A DNA stretch of 64,000 bases from Oscillospiraceae bacterium. GTDB lineage: Bacteria; Bacillota; Clostridia; Oscillospirales; Oscillospiraceae. A model generated the notes under the pieces. It saw nothing but the letters and a program-made list of their open reading frames with translations, had not been told where the DNA came from and ran no database searches. How positions within the stretch are numbered: the stretch's first letter is position 1; every line of letters begins with the position of its first letter. Positions 40,676-48,564 of this stretch are shown in pieces. A program made the position numbers and the translations under genes. Location: assembly GCA_017416325.1 (NCBI GenBank), contig JAFQCV010000006.1:1-64000 (forward strand), given 5' to 3'.

Positions 40676-42661
40676 ATGGATTTGCGTATTATTAAAAAAG
40701 ATCCTTCCTTGCAGCCGTTTGCAGGGGATCTTCAGCTGCGTATGGACAACTATGCAGCCACAAAAGAAAAAATTTTGCCGCCGGATATGACCTTGGCGGA
40801 GTACGCCAACGGACATCATTACTTTGGATTTCACAGAACGGATGATGGGTGGTATTACCGTGAGTGGGCGCCAGGTGCTGAGGCTATGTACCTTACCGGC
40901 GACTTTTGCGGTTGGGATCGACATGCCCATCCCATGACTTCCCTGGAAAACGGCGTTTTTGAGCTTTTTCTCCCAGGAAAAGACGCGCTGAAAAACGGTC
41001 AGCATGTTTGTACCATCGTTGTTCACAATGGACAGGAGCTGGAACGGATTCCTCTGTACGCCAATTATGTGGTGCAAGATCCGCAAACAACTGCCTGGAG
41101 CGCGATGATTTATGTTCCGGAAAAGCCATTTTGCTGGACCGATGCTGGTTTTACACCGCAAAAGAACTTGTTTATTTATGAATGTCATATCGGCATGGCA
41201 CAGGAAGAGGGAAAAGTAGGATCCTATACGGAATTTCGTCAAAATGTGCTTCCCCGGGTAAAGGCTTTGGGGTATAATACTCTCCAGATCATGGCAGTCA
41301 TGGAGCATCCTTATTATGCTTCCTTCGGCTATCAAGTCACAAACTTCTTTGCGGCTTCCTCTCGATTTGGCACCCCCGAGGAACTAAAAGAGTTGATCAA
41401 TGCAGCCCATGGAATGGGAATCGCGGTTTTGTTGGATGTTGTCCATTCTCACGCCTCTAAGAACACCCGTGAGGGTCTAAATGAATTTGACGGAACCGCT
41501 TATCAATTTTTCCACGATGGCCCCAGAGGCGACCACAGCGCTTGGGATACAAAATGCTTTGACTACGGAAAGCCGGATGTGATCCACTTCCTGCTGTCCA
41601 ATTTAAAATTCTGGTTGGAAGAGTATCATTTTGACGGATTCCGTTTTGATGGTGTTACTTCGATGCTCTACCTCGACCATGGTTTGGGTACGTCATTTAC
41701 AGGACCAGCCATGTATTTCTCTATGAATACAGACATTGACGCGGTGACCTACTTGCAGCTGGCGAATGAGATGGTTCGCAGTATCAATCCCAATGCCATT
41801 ATGATTGCGGAGGATATGTCCGCTATGCCGGGACTGTGCCTGCCCATTGAAGATGGCGGCATCGGCTTTGACTATCGCCTGGCTATGGGGATTCCCGATA
41901 TGTGGATACGCCTGCTGAAAGAATACAAGGACGAGGACTGGGATCTGAACCATATCTACTATGAACTGGCGAACCGGCGTCCCGGTGAAAAAACAATCGG
42001 TTACTGTGAATCCCACGACCAGGCGCTGGTAGGGGACAAAACCATTATGTTCCGCCTTTGCGACCAGCAAATGTATTGGTCTATGGATAAGAATAATACC
42101 GATTTGACCATTGATCGGGGTATGGCACTGCATAAAATGCTGCGCCTGCTCACCATGTCTTTGGGCGGTGAAGGCTACCTTACCTTCATGGGCAACGAGT
42201 TTGGACATCCGGAATGGATCGATTTTCCCCGGGAAGGCAATGGCTGGAGCTACCATTACTGCCGACGGCAATGGAGTCTTGCGGATAGTAAGGACCTAAA
42301 ATATCAATTCTTAAATGAATTTGAAAAGGCAATGGTTGCTTTTGCCCGTCGACATAGGGTGCTCACCGGACGGGATCAGCAGCTGCTGGTTCACAACGCC
42401 GATAAGGTGATGGTCTATAAAAAAGGCGGAGGCACCTTTGTGTTTAACTTTGATCCCAATCGTTCCTATGAAGGCTACTTTGTGCCCACCGCATCGCCCG
42501 GGAAATATCAAGTTGCGATGTCTACCGACGATTACTGCTTCGGCGGACAGGGCAGGGTGTATCACCAAACTTATACTGCTTCTAAACAGCCGGATGGGCG
42601 GATCGGCTTCCAAGTGTACCTTCCCAGCAGAACAGCCATGGTGCTGAAAAAGGAGAAATAA
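40676..42661 (+). CDS. glgB: 1,4-alpha-glucan branching enzyme, GH13_8 (eukaryote-like) type
   Basis: This enzyme makes alpha-1,6 branches in glycogen. The 661-residue protein has a CBM48 domain (YYREWAPGAEAMYLTGDFCGWD) and a GH13 barrel. The barrel includes LLDVVHSH, the nucleophile region DGFRFDGVTSMLY, the acid/base region MIAEDMSAMPG, and ESHDQALVGDKT. The FGYQVTNFFAASSRFGTPEELK segment is typical of the eukaryotic-like GH13_8 branch, unlike the classical bacterial GlgB. No other glycogen genes are nearby. Its stop overlaps the rlmA start. Confidence 0.9.
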   Translation: MDLRIIKKDPSLQPFAGDLQLRMDNYAATKEKILPPDMTLAEYANGHHYFGFHRTDDGWYYREWAPGAEAMYLTGDFCGWDRHAHPMTSLENGVFELFLPGKDALKNGQHVCTIVVHNGQELERIPLYANYVVQDPQTTAWSAMIYVPEKPFCWTDAGFTPQKNLFIYECHIGMAQEEGKVGSYTEFRQNVLPRVKALGYNTLQIMAVMEHPYYASFGYQVTNFFAASSRFGTPEELKELINAAHGMGIAVLLDVVHSHASKNTREGLNEFDGTAYQFFHDGPRGDHSAWDTKCFDYGKPDVIHFLLSNLKFWLEEYHFDGFRFDGVTSMLYLDHGLGTSFTGPAMYFSMNTDIDAVTYLQLANEMVRSINPNAIMIAEDMSAMPGLCLPIEDGGIGFDYRLAMGIPDMWIRLLKEYKDEDWDLNHIYYELANRRPGEKTIGYCESHDQALVGDKTIMFRLCDQQMYWSMDKNNTDLTIDRGMALHKMLRLLTMSLGGEGYLTFMGNEFGHPEWIDFPREGNGWSYHYCRRQWSLADSKDLKYQFLNEFEKAMVAFARRHRVLTGRDQQLLVHNADKVMVYKKGGGTFVFNFDPNRSYEGYFVPTASPGKYQVAMSTDDYCFGGQGRVYHQTYTASKQPDGRIGFQVYLPSRTAMVLKKEK

Positions 42662-43467
42662 TGGATCTTACTAATGCGCAGCTGCTTCGCTGCCCTGTGT
42701 GTGGCGGTGGGATGCGTGTCAATGCCAATACCTTATCCTGTGAGAGGGGACATGCTTTTGATGTTGCCAAAGAGGGCTATGTAAATCTGCTGCGTTCCGG
42801 GAAAAGCGGTGACCGCATTGGCGACGATAAGCTATCCGCCAGATGCCGACGGGATTTTCTGAATAAGGGTTACTATAAACCTCTTCAGGAATATTTGAGA
42901 TCCCTTTTTTCCCAGCGCCACGGCTCCGTGCTGGATATCTGCTGCGGCGAAGGGTATTACACATCGGCGCTTGCGGAGAATGAGAATCTGCAGGTTTACG
43001 GTTTTGATATTTCCAGGGAAATGGTTCGCTTAGCGGCAAAACGGGGCGGAGCGGCCTGCTTTGTTGCCAATTTAGCCTCGATTCCTGTGGCGGACAGATC
43101 TTTTGACTATGCAGTGCATCTGTTTGCGCCCTTTCAAGAGGCAGAGTTTTCCAGGATTTTGAAAGATTCAGGACACTTGTATACGGTTGTGCCGGGAAGC
43201 CATCACCTGTATGGTCTGAAGCAGAGGCTTTATGAAACGCCCTATGTAAATGATGAGAAGCTCCCGGAAACCAACTGTTTAAAGCTGTTATCAAAAACCA
43301 AACTTTCGGCTGATATTACATTAACATCACAGGAAGATATCGATGCAGTGTTTCGCATGACACCTTACTATTTCCACACAAGCGCAATGGATAAGGAAAA
43401 ACTGAAGTGTATCAATACTTTGGAAACAAAAATCGAATTTGTCATTGGAGAATATGGCAAACAATAA
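42661..43467 (+). CDS. rlmA: 23S rRNA (guanine-N1) methyltransferase RlmA-like
   Basis: The 268-residue protein has an N-terminal zinc finger (CPVCGG..LSCERGH, with FDVAKEGYVNLL) typical of RlmA, which methylates a guanine in hairpin 35 of 23S rRNA. The SAM-binding motif is VLDICCGEGYYT. Family members can also give tylosin or other macrolide resistance (the RlmAII type). The exact nucleotide cannot be told from sequence. It is translationally coupled to the branching enzyme gene (TAATG). Confidence 0.88.
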   Translation: MDLTNAQLLRCPVCGGGMRVNANTLSCERGHAFDVAKEGYVNLLRSGKSGDRIGDDKLSARCRRDFLNKGYYKPLQEYLRSLFSQRHGSVLDICCGEGYYTSALAENENLQVYGFDISREMVRLAAKRGGAACFVANLASIPVADRSFDYAVHLFAPFQEAEFSRILKDSGHLYTVVPGSHHLYGLKQRLYETPYVNDEKLPETNCLKLLSKTKLSADITLTSQEDIDAVFRMTPYYFHTSAMDKEKLKCINTLETKIEFVIGEYGKQ

Positions 43468-43470
43468 TAG

Positions 43471-43501
43471 AAGGCAGAACCCTGTATTGGGGTTCTGCCT
43501 T
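43471..43501. terminator. Bidirectional terminator between rlmA and the esterase gene
   Basis: AAGGCAGAACCC and GGGTTCTGCCTT form a 12-bp stem flanked by A-rich and T-rich ends. Confidence 0.88.
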
Positions 43502-43507
43502 TTGCAA

Positions 43508-44308
43508 TTATTTAGAGAAATTAAATTGTTTGTCAAGCCAAGTGATCGCCCATTCCACCCAACGGGCGTTGTAGGGATGCTCGTGACCAACCTCCCGGGT
43601 GCAGACAGACATTCCGTGAGGTCCCTCGGGGAAAATATGCAGTTCAAAGGGGACACTTTCCTTAGACAGGGCGGCGGCAAACTGCAAGCTGTTTTCTACA
43701 GGCGCAGCCTGGTCTTCAGCTGTGTGCCAGATGAAGGTTGGGGGCGTCTGTTTGCTGACATGCTGGTCGAGACCAAAGAAACGGAATCTTTCCGTACCAA
43801 CCTCAGCGCCGCTGACTCTGCCGATAGAACGCACGGCAGCAAAATTATTGGATAGGATAACCGGATAACCCAAAATCATTGCGTTAGGATAGATATCATT
43901 TGTTCCTTTCCAAATTTGTAGGAATTCTTTTGACATAGCCAATGTGCCGCTGGAAGCAGCTAGATGTCCCCCTGCGGAAAAGCCGCAGACAGCGATTTTG
44001 TCGGGAGCAGCCATCCATTCCTGAGCATGTTTTCGGATGTGGGAAATCGCTGCAGACAGTTGACACAGAGGCTTAAAATCCTTGGCATCTTCCTTGAGAG
44101 AATATTTCAAGATAAACACATGATAACCGGCAGCGAGAAAAGCCTGCGCAACGGGAAACTGCTCTCTTTCACATAGATCAAAGTATGCGCCGCCTGGGCA
44201 GATAACCACAGAGGGGAGTAATGCATCAGATTGGCAGGTTTCCTGTGTGTAGGCTTGCACAAGGCAGTCTGTTACACCGTCCGGAATAAAAGTAAAACTG
44301 TTTGGCAT
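43508..44308 (-). CDS. Alpha/beta-hydrolase esterase
   Basis: The 266-residue protein is a serine hydrolase of the acetyl-xylan-esterase-like family. It has an oxyanion motif CPGGAYFDLCERE, nucleophile elbow GFSAGGHLA, an acidic residue in WHTAEDQAAPV and the catalytic histidine in GPHGMS. No signal peptide is seen, so it acts in the cytoplasm, probably on short acyl esters of sugars. It lies downstream of the BSH-like gene in the same direction but is separated from it by 78 bp. Confidence 0.88.
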   Translation of the reverse strand: MPNSFTFIPDGVTDCLVQAYTQETCQSDALLPSVVICPGGAYFDLCEREQFPVAQAFLAAGYHVFILKYSLKEDAKDFKPLCQLSAAISHIRKHAQEWMAAPDKIAVCGFSAGGHLAASSGTLAMSKEFLQIWKGTNDIYPNAMILGYPVILSNNFAAVRSIGRVSGAEVGTERFRFFGLDQHVSKQTPPTFIWHTAEDQAAPVENSLQFAAALSKESVPFELHIFPEGPHGMSVCTREVGHEHPYNARWVEWAITWLDKQFNFSK

Positions 44309-44386
44309 AATGATACCCCCAATGGGCTGGATTTTCTGTCATCTTAGCATGAGGGGGTGTGGTTGTCAAGTCGCGGCTAAGGTCTG

Positions 44387-45355
44387 TTAGTTTTGCTTTT
44401 TTATCTGTTGCTCTAAAATCAGCGGATACCGAAACAGTTGCTTGTTATTTAAATCACATTCATGCATATAAACAGCAGAAATCTGCCTGTTACCGTAGGA
44501 GGTGTAGTAATAGATGCCTTCGTCGCAGTTGCAGCAGCTGCTATAAACAGTTTTTTCATAATTCCCATTTGGAAGCTGACAACATCCGTTGATTTGGGCA
44601 ACACCACCCAGAATGTGGAAAAATTGTGTGACACAGCCCGATTCTGTTGCTTCCCGGCTGCTGCTTCCACAGAAGAAAGCAGCGCGTACAAACCGGGATT
44701 GGGATGAGAAATCCCCTGGAAGACCAATAGCGCCCATTCCGTTGCTATAAACTGACAGATATTGTGCGCCAGGGAAATTATTAACTGGCGGCTTTTCGCT
44801 TAACATCATATAGTTACTCAGATTCAGTAGTTGTTGGTCAAATGGCGGATTATTTGTCAGAACTCCCAGTGGATTGTCGTGAATATGAAGACCGTCCACA
44901 CAGGATTCCACGGTAATAGATTCATTTTTGTCTGCAATGATCCAGTGCAAATGCGGACTTGGCAGTTTTTCGCTGTAGTTTTCGTTTGTGATGCAAATGG
45001 TTGTCAGCAGCGATTTCGCTTCTGATACACAGGAGCACTCGCCTAAGATACAGCTAATTATGGCGTATGCAGGAACATTTCTAACATCATCCCTGGGGAA
45101 AGAATAGTGAGAATAACTCACGAAATTTAAGCCGGCCATAGCAAGGCCTCTTTCATTAACACCGTCATAAAGCAGAGGATAGCCGTTTGCAATATGTGCC
45201 ATGGCGATAATGCTATAGTGGTCAGTGGGTGTATTGAGGTGGAGGATAGGGAAATGCCGTGGAATTACGATGACCTCTTCTTGGTAAGATTCATCGTGAT
45301 CCAATGTTCTGCCAAAATAGAAACGGTTAGACCGGTACGAAATTGCGGTACACAT
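44387..45355 (-). CDS. Bile salt hydrolase-like Ntn hydrolase (choloylglycine hydrolase family)
   Basis: The 322-residue protein starts MCTAIS, exposing the Cys2 nucleophile after Met removal. The other active-site residues of the family are in place: Arg16 and Asp19 (FGRTLDHD), Asn77 (MAGLNF), Asn168 (LTNNPPF) and Arg221 (SQSRFVRAAF). Asn at position 77 favours a bile salt hydrolase over a penicillin V acylase, which usually has Tyr there. It probably cleaves glycine- or taurine-conjugated bile acids, as expected of a gut bacterium. The start follows TTGGAGG. Confidence 0.88.
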   Translation of the reverse strand: MCTAISYRSNRFYFGRTLDHDESYQEEVIVIPRHFPILHLNTPTDHYSIIAMAHIANGYPLLYDGVNERGLAMAGLNFVSYSHYSFPRDDVRNVPAYAIISCILGECSCVSEAKSLLTTICITNENYSEKLPSPHLHWIIADKNESITVESCVDGLHIHDNPLGVLTNNPPFDQQLLNLSNYMMLSEKPPVNNFPGAQYLSVYSNGMGAIGLPGDFSSQSRFVRAAFFCGSSSREATESGCVTQFFHILGGVAQINGCCQLPNGNYEKTVYSSCCNCDEGIYYYTSYGNRQISAVYMHECDLNNKQLFRYPLILEQQIKKQN

Positions 45356-45442
45356 AAGCCTGCCTCCAAGATGTTTTCTTATATTTTGGCAAGTAGCTCG
45401 GTTAATATGTAAGTACGATTGAAAACGTTTCGTATTTTGAGC
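45356..45442. other. Upstream region of the BSH-like gene
   Basis: This AT-rich region ends in the first 172-bp repeat. TGAAAACGTTTCGT near 45419 resembles a catabolite-response element, but the last bases do not fit. No clear promoter could be assigned. Confidence 0.3.
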
Positions 45443-45614
45443 TTGGTCCGAGTGTCGAGATTCGTTTGCATTTTGTCCCAGAGGGACAAAATAATGGTAG
45501 CCACCAGTTTTTGAACTGGTGGCAGCTATATGCCACCGGCATATAGCGATTTAGAATTCGAATCTCTCCACAGAATAAAAAATCCAGAACAGCTGAAACT
45601 GTTCTGGATTTTTT
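45443..45614. repeat. Cloverleaf-forming 172-bp repeat, copy A
   Basis: The unit begins with TGGTCCGAGTGTCGAGATTCG (45444-45464). GAGATTCG (45457-45464) pairs with CGAATCTC (45559-45566) and encloses three perfect hairpins. These are TTTTGTCCC/GGGACAAAA (45471-45491), CCACCAGTT/AACTGGTGG (45501-45522) and GCTATATGCC/GGCATATAGC (45525-45547). A fourth hairpin, AATCCAGAACAG/CTGTTCTGGATT (45581-45610), with a T-run closes the unit. Copy B is about 95% identical. Confidence 0.85.
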
Positions 45615-45639
45615 GAAGTGCGTTGATAATAATGATACG

Positions 45640-45720
45640 GTTTCAAAAGGTTTCATTTAGTTTTACTCAAAAAATGAAACTATTAAACGGGAAGTGAAAC
45701 TCTCTTTTGGAACTGAAACT
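45640..45720. repeat. Phased TGAAACT iterons
   Basis: TGAAACT occurs at 45675, 45695 and 45714, a spacing of about 20 bp (two helical turns). Inverted TTTCA copies lie at 45641 and 45651. A further TGAAACT sits in the loop of the repeat hairpin at 45594. This looks like a multi-site protein-binding region. The protein is unknown. Confidence 0.5.
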
Positions 45721-45767
45721 ACGCTAATCAGCTTGTCAAATTGGAATTTGTCGACGGTTCGGATGTA

Positions 45768-46241
45768 TTATATGTTGTTATGGAAAAAATACAGGACTTG
45801 AGTTTGAGTATCAAACAAGTAAATATTGTACCTTACAAGGGCAGTATGTCCATCGCTCCATGTATGTTTCTCGGAATCGATATAGAAGTAATCTTCTGTA
45901 TCGATGATTTCTCGGTCAAAGTCATAGTTTACAACAACTTCGCTCGAAGGCTCACTATCCTTAATGATTTCAATCCATCCCTCAAAATCATCCAAATGTG
46001 TGTTAATTATAGCAAAGTCAGTTTCCTGTATTTTGTTCAAGTACTTATTCTCCGCAGCATTTGCAGAGGTGAAATAATATTCTGCGTAATCGGTATAATC
46101 CTGAAATCCCCCTGATGTGAAGAATTCCTTCTTTTCATATTCGCCTAATGATGCAATCACTTTATCTTCTGGTGCTGCGCAAGAAGTAATAGACAATAAG
46201 AATATTAGGCAAACTAGAACTACTACAATTTGTTTTTTCAT
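45768..46241 (-). CDS. Small lipoprotein of unknown function
   Basis: The 157-residue protein has a lipoprotein signal peptide (MKKQIVVVLVCLIFLLSITSC) with the lipobox cysteine at residue 21. The mature part is acidic and rich in Tyr and Asp, with no recognised domain. It is AT-rich compared with its neighbours. The gene has a good ribosome site (GAAGGAGG) and promoter. It lies between the two 172-bp repeats, as a cargo gene would. A surface role is likely, but nothing more can be said. Confidence 0.8.
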   Translation of the reverse strand: MKKQIVVVLVCLIFLLSITSCAAPEDKVIASLGEYEKKEFFTSGGFQDYTDYAEYYFTSANAAENKYLNKIQETDFAIINTHLDDFEGWIEIIKDSEPSSEVVVNYDFDREIIDTEDYFYIDSEKHTWSDGHTALVRYNIYLFDTQTQVLYFFHNNI

Positions 46242-46280
46242 AACAAATCCTCCTTCGTCAAATTCAAGTTTGTCGAATAG

Positions 46281-46309
46281 ATTGTATCAAATTGCTGTGT
46301 AAATATCAA
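46281..46309 (-). promoter_or_regulatory. Lipoprotein gene promoter
   Basis: On the minus strand TTGATA (46304-46309), a 17-nt spacer and TACAAT (46281-46286), 40 nt before the start codon. Confidence 0.8.
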
Positions 46310-46320
46310 CCAATATAGAA

Positions 46321-46357
46321 AAAGCACGATGGTTTCGTATCAAAACCATCGTGCTTA
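46321..46357. terminator. Hairpin between the lipoprotein promoter and repeat B
   Basis: AAGCACGATGGTTT and AAACCATCGTGCTT pair across a short loop with flanking A and T tracts. It would insulate the lipoprotein gene from upstream transcription. Confidence 0.7.
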
Positions 46358-46358
46358 T

Positions 46359-46530
46359 ATGGTCCGAGTGTCGAGATTCGTTTGCATTTTGTCCCGCAGG
46401 GACAAAATTATGGTAGCCACCAGTTTTTGAACTGGTGGCAGCAACATGCCACCGGCATGTTGCGATTTGGAATATTCGAATCTCTCCACAAAATAAAAAA
46501 TCCAGAACAGCTGAAACTGTTCTGGATTTT
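46359..46530. repeat. Cloverleaf-forming 172-bp repeat, copy B
   Basis: This copy has the same layout as copy A. The outer stem is GAGATTCG (46373-46380) and CGAATCTC (46477-46484). Its third hairpin is GCAACATGCC/GGCATGTTGC (46441-46463). Compared with copy A, two base pairs have changed on both sides (T-A to A-T and T-A to C-G), so pairing is kept. The first hairpin differs only in its loop. The unit ends in the same terminator-like hairpin and runs directly into a third tRNA 3'-end copy. Confidence 0.85.
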
Positions 46531-46531
46531 T

Positions 46532-46585
46532 TGGTCCGAGCGTCGAGATTCGAACTCGAGGCCTCTTGAACCCTATGATTGTGTG
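46532..46585 (-). pseudogene. 3' half of a tRNA (T-arm, acceptor strand and CCA)
   Basis: On the minus strand the segment contains TTCAAGAGGCC, a valid T-arm (TCGAG TTCGAAT CTCGA), the acceptor 3' strand CGCTCGG, a discriminator A and CCA. No 5' half precedes it. Its last 21 nt recur, with one change, at the start of both 172-bp repeats. It is a tRNA relic or an element-borne tRNA end. Confidence 0.65.
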
Positions 46586-47115
46586 CGTGCGGAATACACG
46601 CAAAAAAAGCAATTATAATGTAAAATAAGGAATATATGCGCATTTTCAAGCTCCAATAATTCCATATTTTACTGTGTAATTTTATCCTTTCCACACCGTT
46701 CCATCGTTAAGCTACATTATATTCTGGCGCTTAATCTGCTGTTTTTGTAATATGTAAATTCTCAAATAAGCGCCAATGCACAGGATCACATATAAATAGC
46801 ATTCAGATACTTATGGACAATGTAACCGTTATAGCTTTGTGGATATGTGGTAGGTGCCGGTATAAAAGCATTAGAATGTAAGTGCTATTATACCGGAATT
46901 TTGTTTTACGGAAGCTTTGATGTACAAATGGGGTTTTGAAGCCTCTATAATTAAAGGAATGAAAGTGAAATGCTGCGATCTGTAACACCTCATTTTAAAT
47001 GATAAAATTTTATATCTCTACAGAATCTAAATGATGTCATTGCGTATTCTACAAACTTTTTACCGATGATAAAATAACATAAACAAATTTACATATCTTC
47101 CTTGGAGGCGTCGAT
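46586..47115. other. AT-rich non-coding region
   Basis: About 530 bp without a convincing gene. It holds an inverted repeat GGCGCTTA..TAAGCGCC (about 46726-46791). It also has a long hairpin, CCGGTATAAAAGCA with TGCTATTATACCGG (about 46857-46896), followed by AATTTTGTTTT and terminator-like on the + strand. No promoter for the downstream gene could be assigned with confidence. Confidence 0.5.
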
Positions 47116-47802
47116 ATGAATGTTACCTGGTTGGGTCAGGCAGGCTTTCTCCTGGAGAAAAACGGCAAAAAAATCTTGATAGACCCTTATCTGTCCGACT
47201 CTTACGGCAAGGCCAATTCCAACAGCTGGCGCAGAACGGCGCTGGATGTGAGTTTTCTTTCTGTCAAGCCGGATGTGATCATACTGACCCATGAACATGC
47301 TGACCATACGGACATTGAAACGCTGGAGCACTACCTGCCGGGGGCAGGTAATGTGTTAGTGTTGGCAGGTGTCAATGCATGGAACAAGGTCCGTGCTCTG
47401 GGCGGGAACAACAACTACGTCCGTTTCTGTCCCGGCTCCCGTTGGACTTGGGAAGAATTTACCTTTACCGCAGTAAGAGCGGCCCACTCCGACCCACAAG
47501 CAATCGGTGTTGTGGTAGACGATAGCTGCAGAAAATACTATTTTACCGGAGATACCCTTTATCATGAGGATATCTTTCCTGCACTACCAGCAGATTTGTG
47601 GGCTGTTTTCCTGCCTATTAACGGCAGGGGCAATAATATGAATGCTGCCGATGCTGCCGCCTTCGCCCGGCGAACCGGAGCAAAGTACAGTGTTCCCGTT
47701 CACTACGGTATGTTTGATGAGATTGACCCTGCTGTGTTTTCTGCAGAAAACAGGATCTTTCTCAAACCATATCAAAGTATTCGATGGGAGGAAGAAAAAT
47801 GA
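47116..47802 (+). CDS. Metallo-beta-lactamase-fold hydrolase (UlaG-like, possible lactonase)
   Basis: The 228-residue protein has the metal-binding motif LTHEHADHTD (His59, His61, Asp63, His64), later metal ligands in RAAHSDPQAIG and FTGDTLYHED, and PVHYGMF. It resembles UlaG, the L-ascorbate-6-phosphate lactonase. As the first gene of an operon with a sugar dehydrogenase, dehydratase and aldolase, it may open an aldonolactone. That is inference. The start follows GGAGG, and its stop overlaps the SDR start by 4 nt. Confidence 0.82.
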   Translation: MNVTWLGQAGFLLEKNGKKILIDPYLSDSYGKANSNSWRRTALDVSFLSVKPDVIILTHEHADHTDIETLEHYLPGAGNVLVLAGVNAWNKVRALGGNNNYVRFCPGSRWTWEEFTFTAVRAAHSDPQAIGVVVDDSCRKYYFTGDTLYHEDIFPALPADLWAVFLPINGRGNNMNAADAAAFARRTGAKYSVPVHYGMFDEIDPAVFSAENRIFLKPYQSIRWEEEK

Positions 47803-48560
47803 AAACGGTTTTCATTACCGGTGCTACCCGCAACACGGGTCTGGCCATTGCCCGCCGTTTCGCCCGGGAGGGGTGGAATGTAGCCATTTCCAGCCGGGAT
47901 AAGGCATCTGCCCAGGCAACCGCGGATGTATTGCAACGTGAATTTCCCGTTACGGTCCGGGGCTATGCAATGGACCTTGACCAGGTGGAATCCATAAAGG
48001 ATACATTTCGGCAAGTACAGCAGGATTTCGGCAAGCTGGATGCCTTTGTTGCCAATGCTGCCAATTTGGGGATCGATTGCGGATTGCTGAACACGTCGGA
48101 GGAAGAATTCGATGCCATTGTGGATGTGAATATCAAGGGCAGCTTTTTCTGCTGCCGGAATGCTGCACAGCTGATGAAACAAACTGGCGGTGGCAGCATC
48201 GTTACCATCGGCTCCGTGCAAGGTACCGGCGCCGTTCCCGGCAGAACCGTTTACGGTATGACCAAGGCAGCACTTGCTGCATTGGTGAGGTATATGGCAT
48301 ACGAATTGGGGCAGTACGGCATCCGTGCCAACAATGTGATTGCCGGAGCCGTTCATTCCTGCCGATGGGATACGCTGACCGATGCGCAAATCGCCACCCG
48401 GCGCAGCCAGTATCCTGCGGGCAGAGAATCTACTGAGGATGAGATCGCTGCCGCCGTTTTTTATCTTTGTTCCGACCACGCCGCAAGCATAACAGGCACC
48501 GACCTGACCATAGATTCCGGAATATCTGCATGTTTACTGCACTATCAAAAGAAGGAGTGA
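47799..48560 (+). CDS. Short-chain dehydrogenase/reductase
   Basis: The 253-residue protein is a classical SDR. It has the cofactor motif TGATRNTGLAIA (residues 7-18, a slight variant of TGxxxGxG) and the catalytic triad Ser139, Tyr152 and Lys156 (YGMTK). It ends in TGTDLTIDSG. It probably oxidises a sugar or sugar acid for the dehydratase and aldolase encoded behind it. It overlaps the lactonase-like gene (ATGA). Confidence 0.88.
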   Translation: MKTVFITGATRNTGLAIARRFAREGWNVAISSRDKASAQATADVLQREFPVTVRGYAMDLDQVESIKDTFRQVQQDFGKLDAFVANAANLGIDCGLLNTSEEEFDAIVDVNIKGSFFCCRNAAQLMKQTGGGSIVTIGSVQGTGAVPGRTVYGMTKAALAALVRYMAYELGQYGIRANNVIAGAVHSCRWDTLTDAQIATRRSQYPAGRESTEDEIAAAVFYLCSDHAASITGTDLTIDSGISACLLHYQKKE

Positions 48561-48564
48561 TATT

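Noticed and set aside
46382..46618. A 78-codon frame ending in an RRDSNSRPLEP-like peptide
   Set aside because: This type of peptide is the well-known false translation of tRNA ends. The frame runs through repeat B and the tRNA relic.
46726..46791. GGCGCTTA/TAAGCGCC inverted repeat as insertion sequence ends
   Set aside because: The enclosed segment is only about 50 bp, has no coding capacity, and shows no target duplication.
47800..47814. TGAAAACGGTTTTCA as a catabolite-response element
   Set aside because: It is one base longer than a cre site and consists of the first codons of the SDR gene, so it is probably coincidence.
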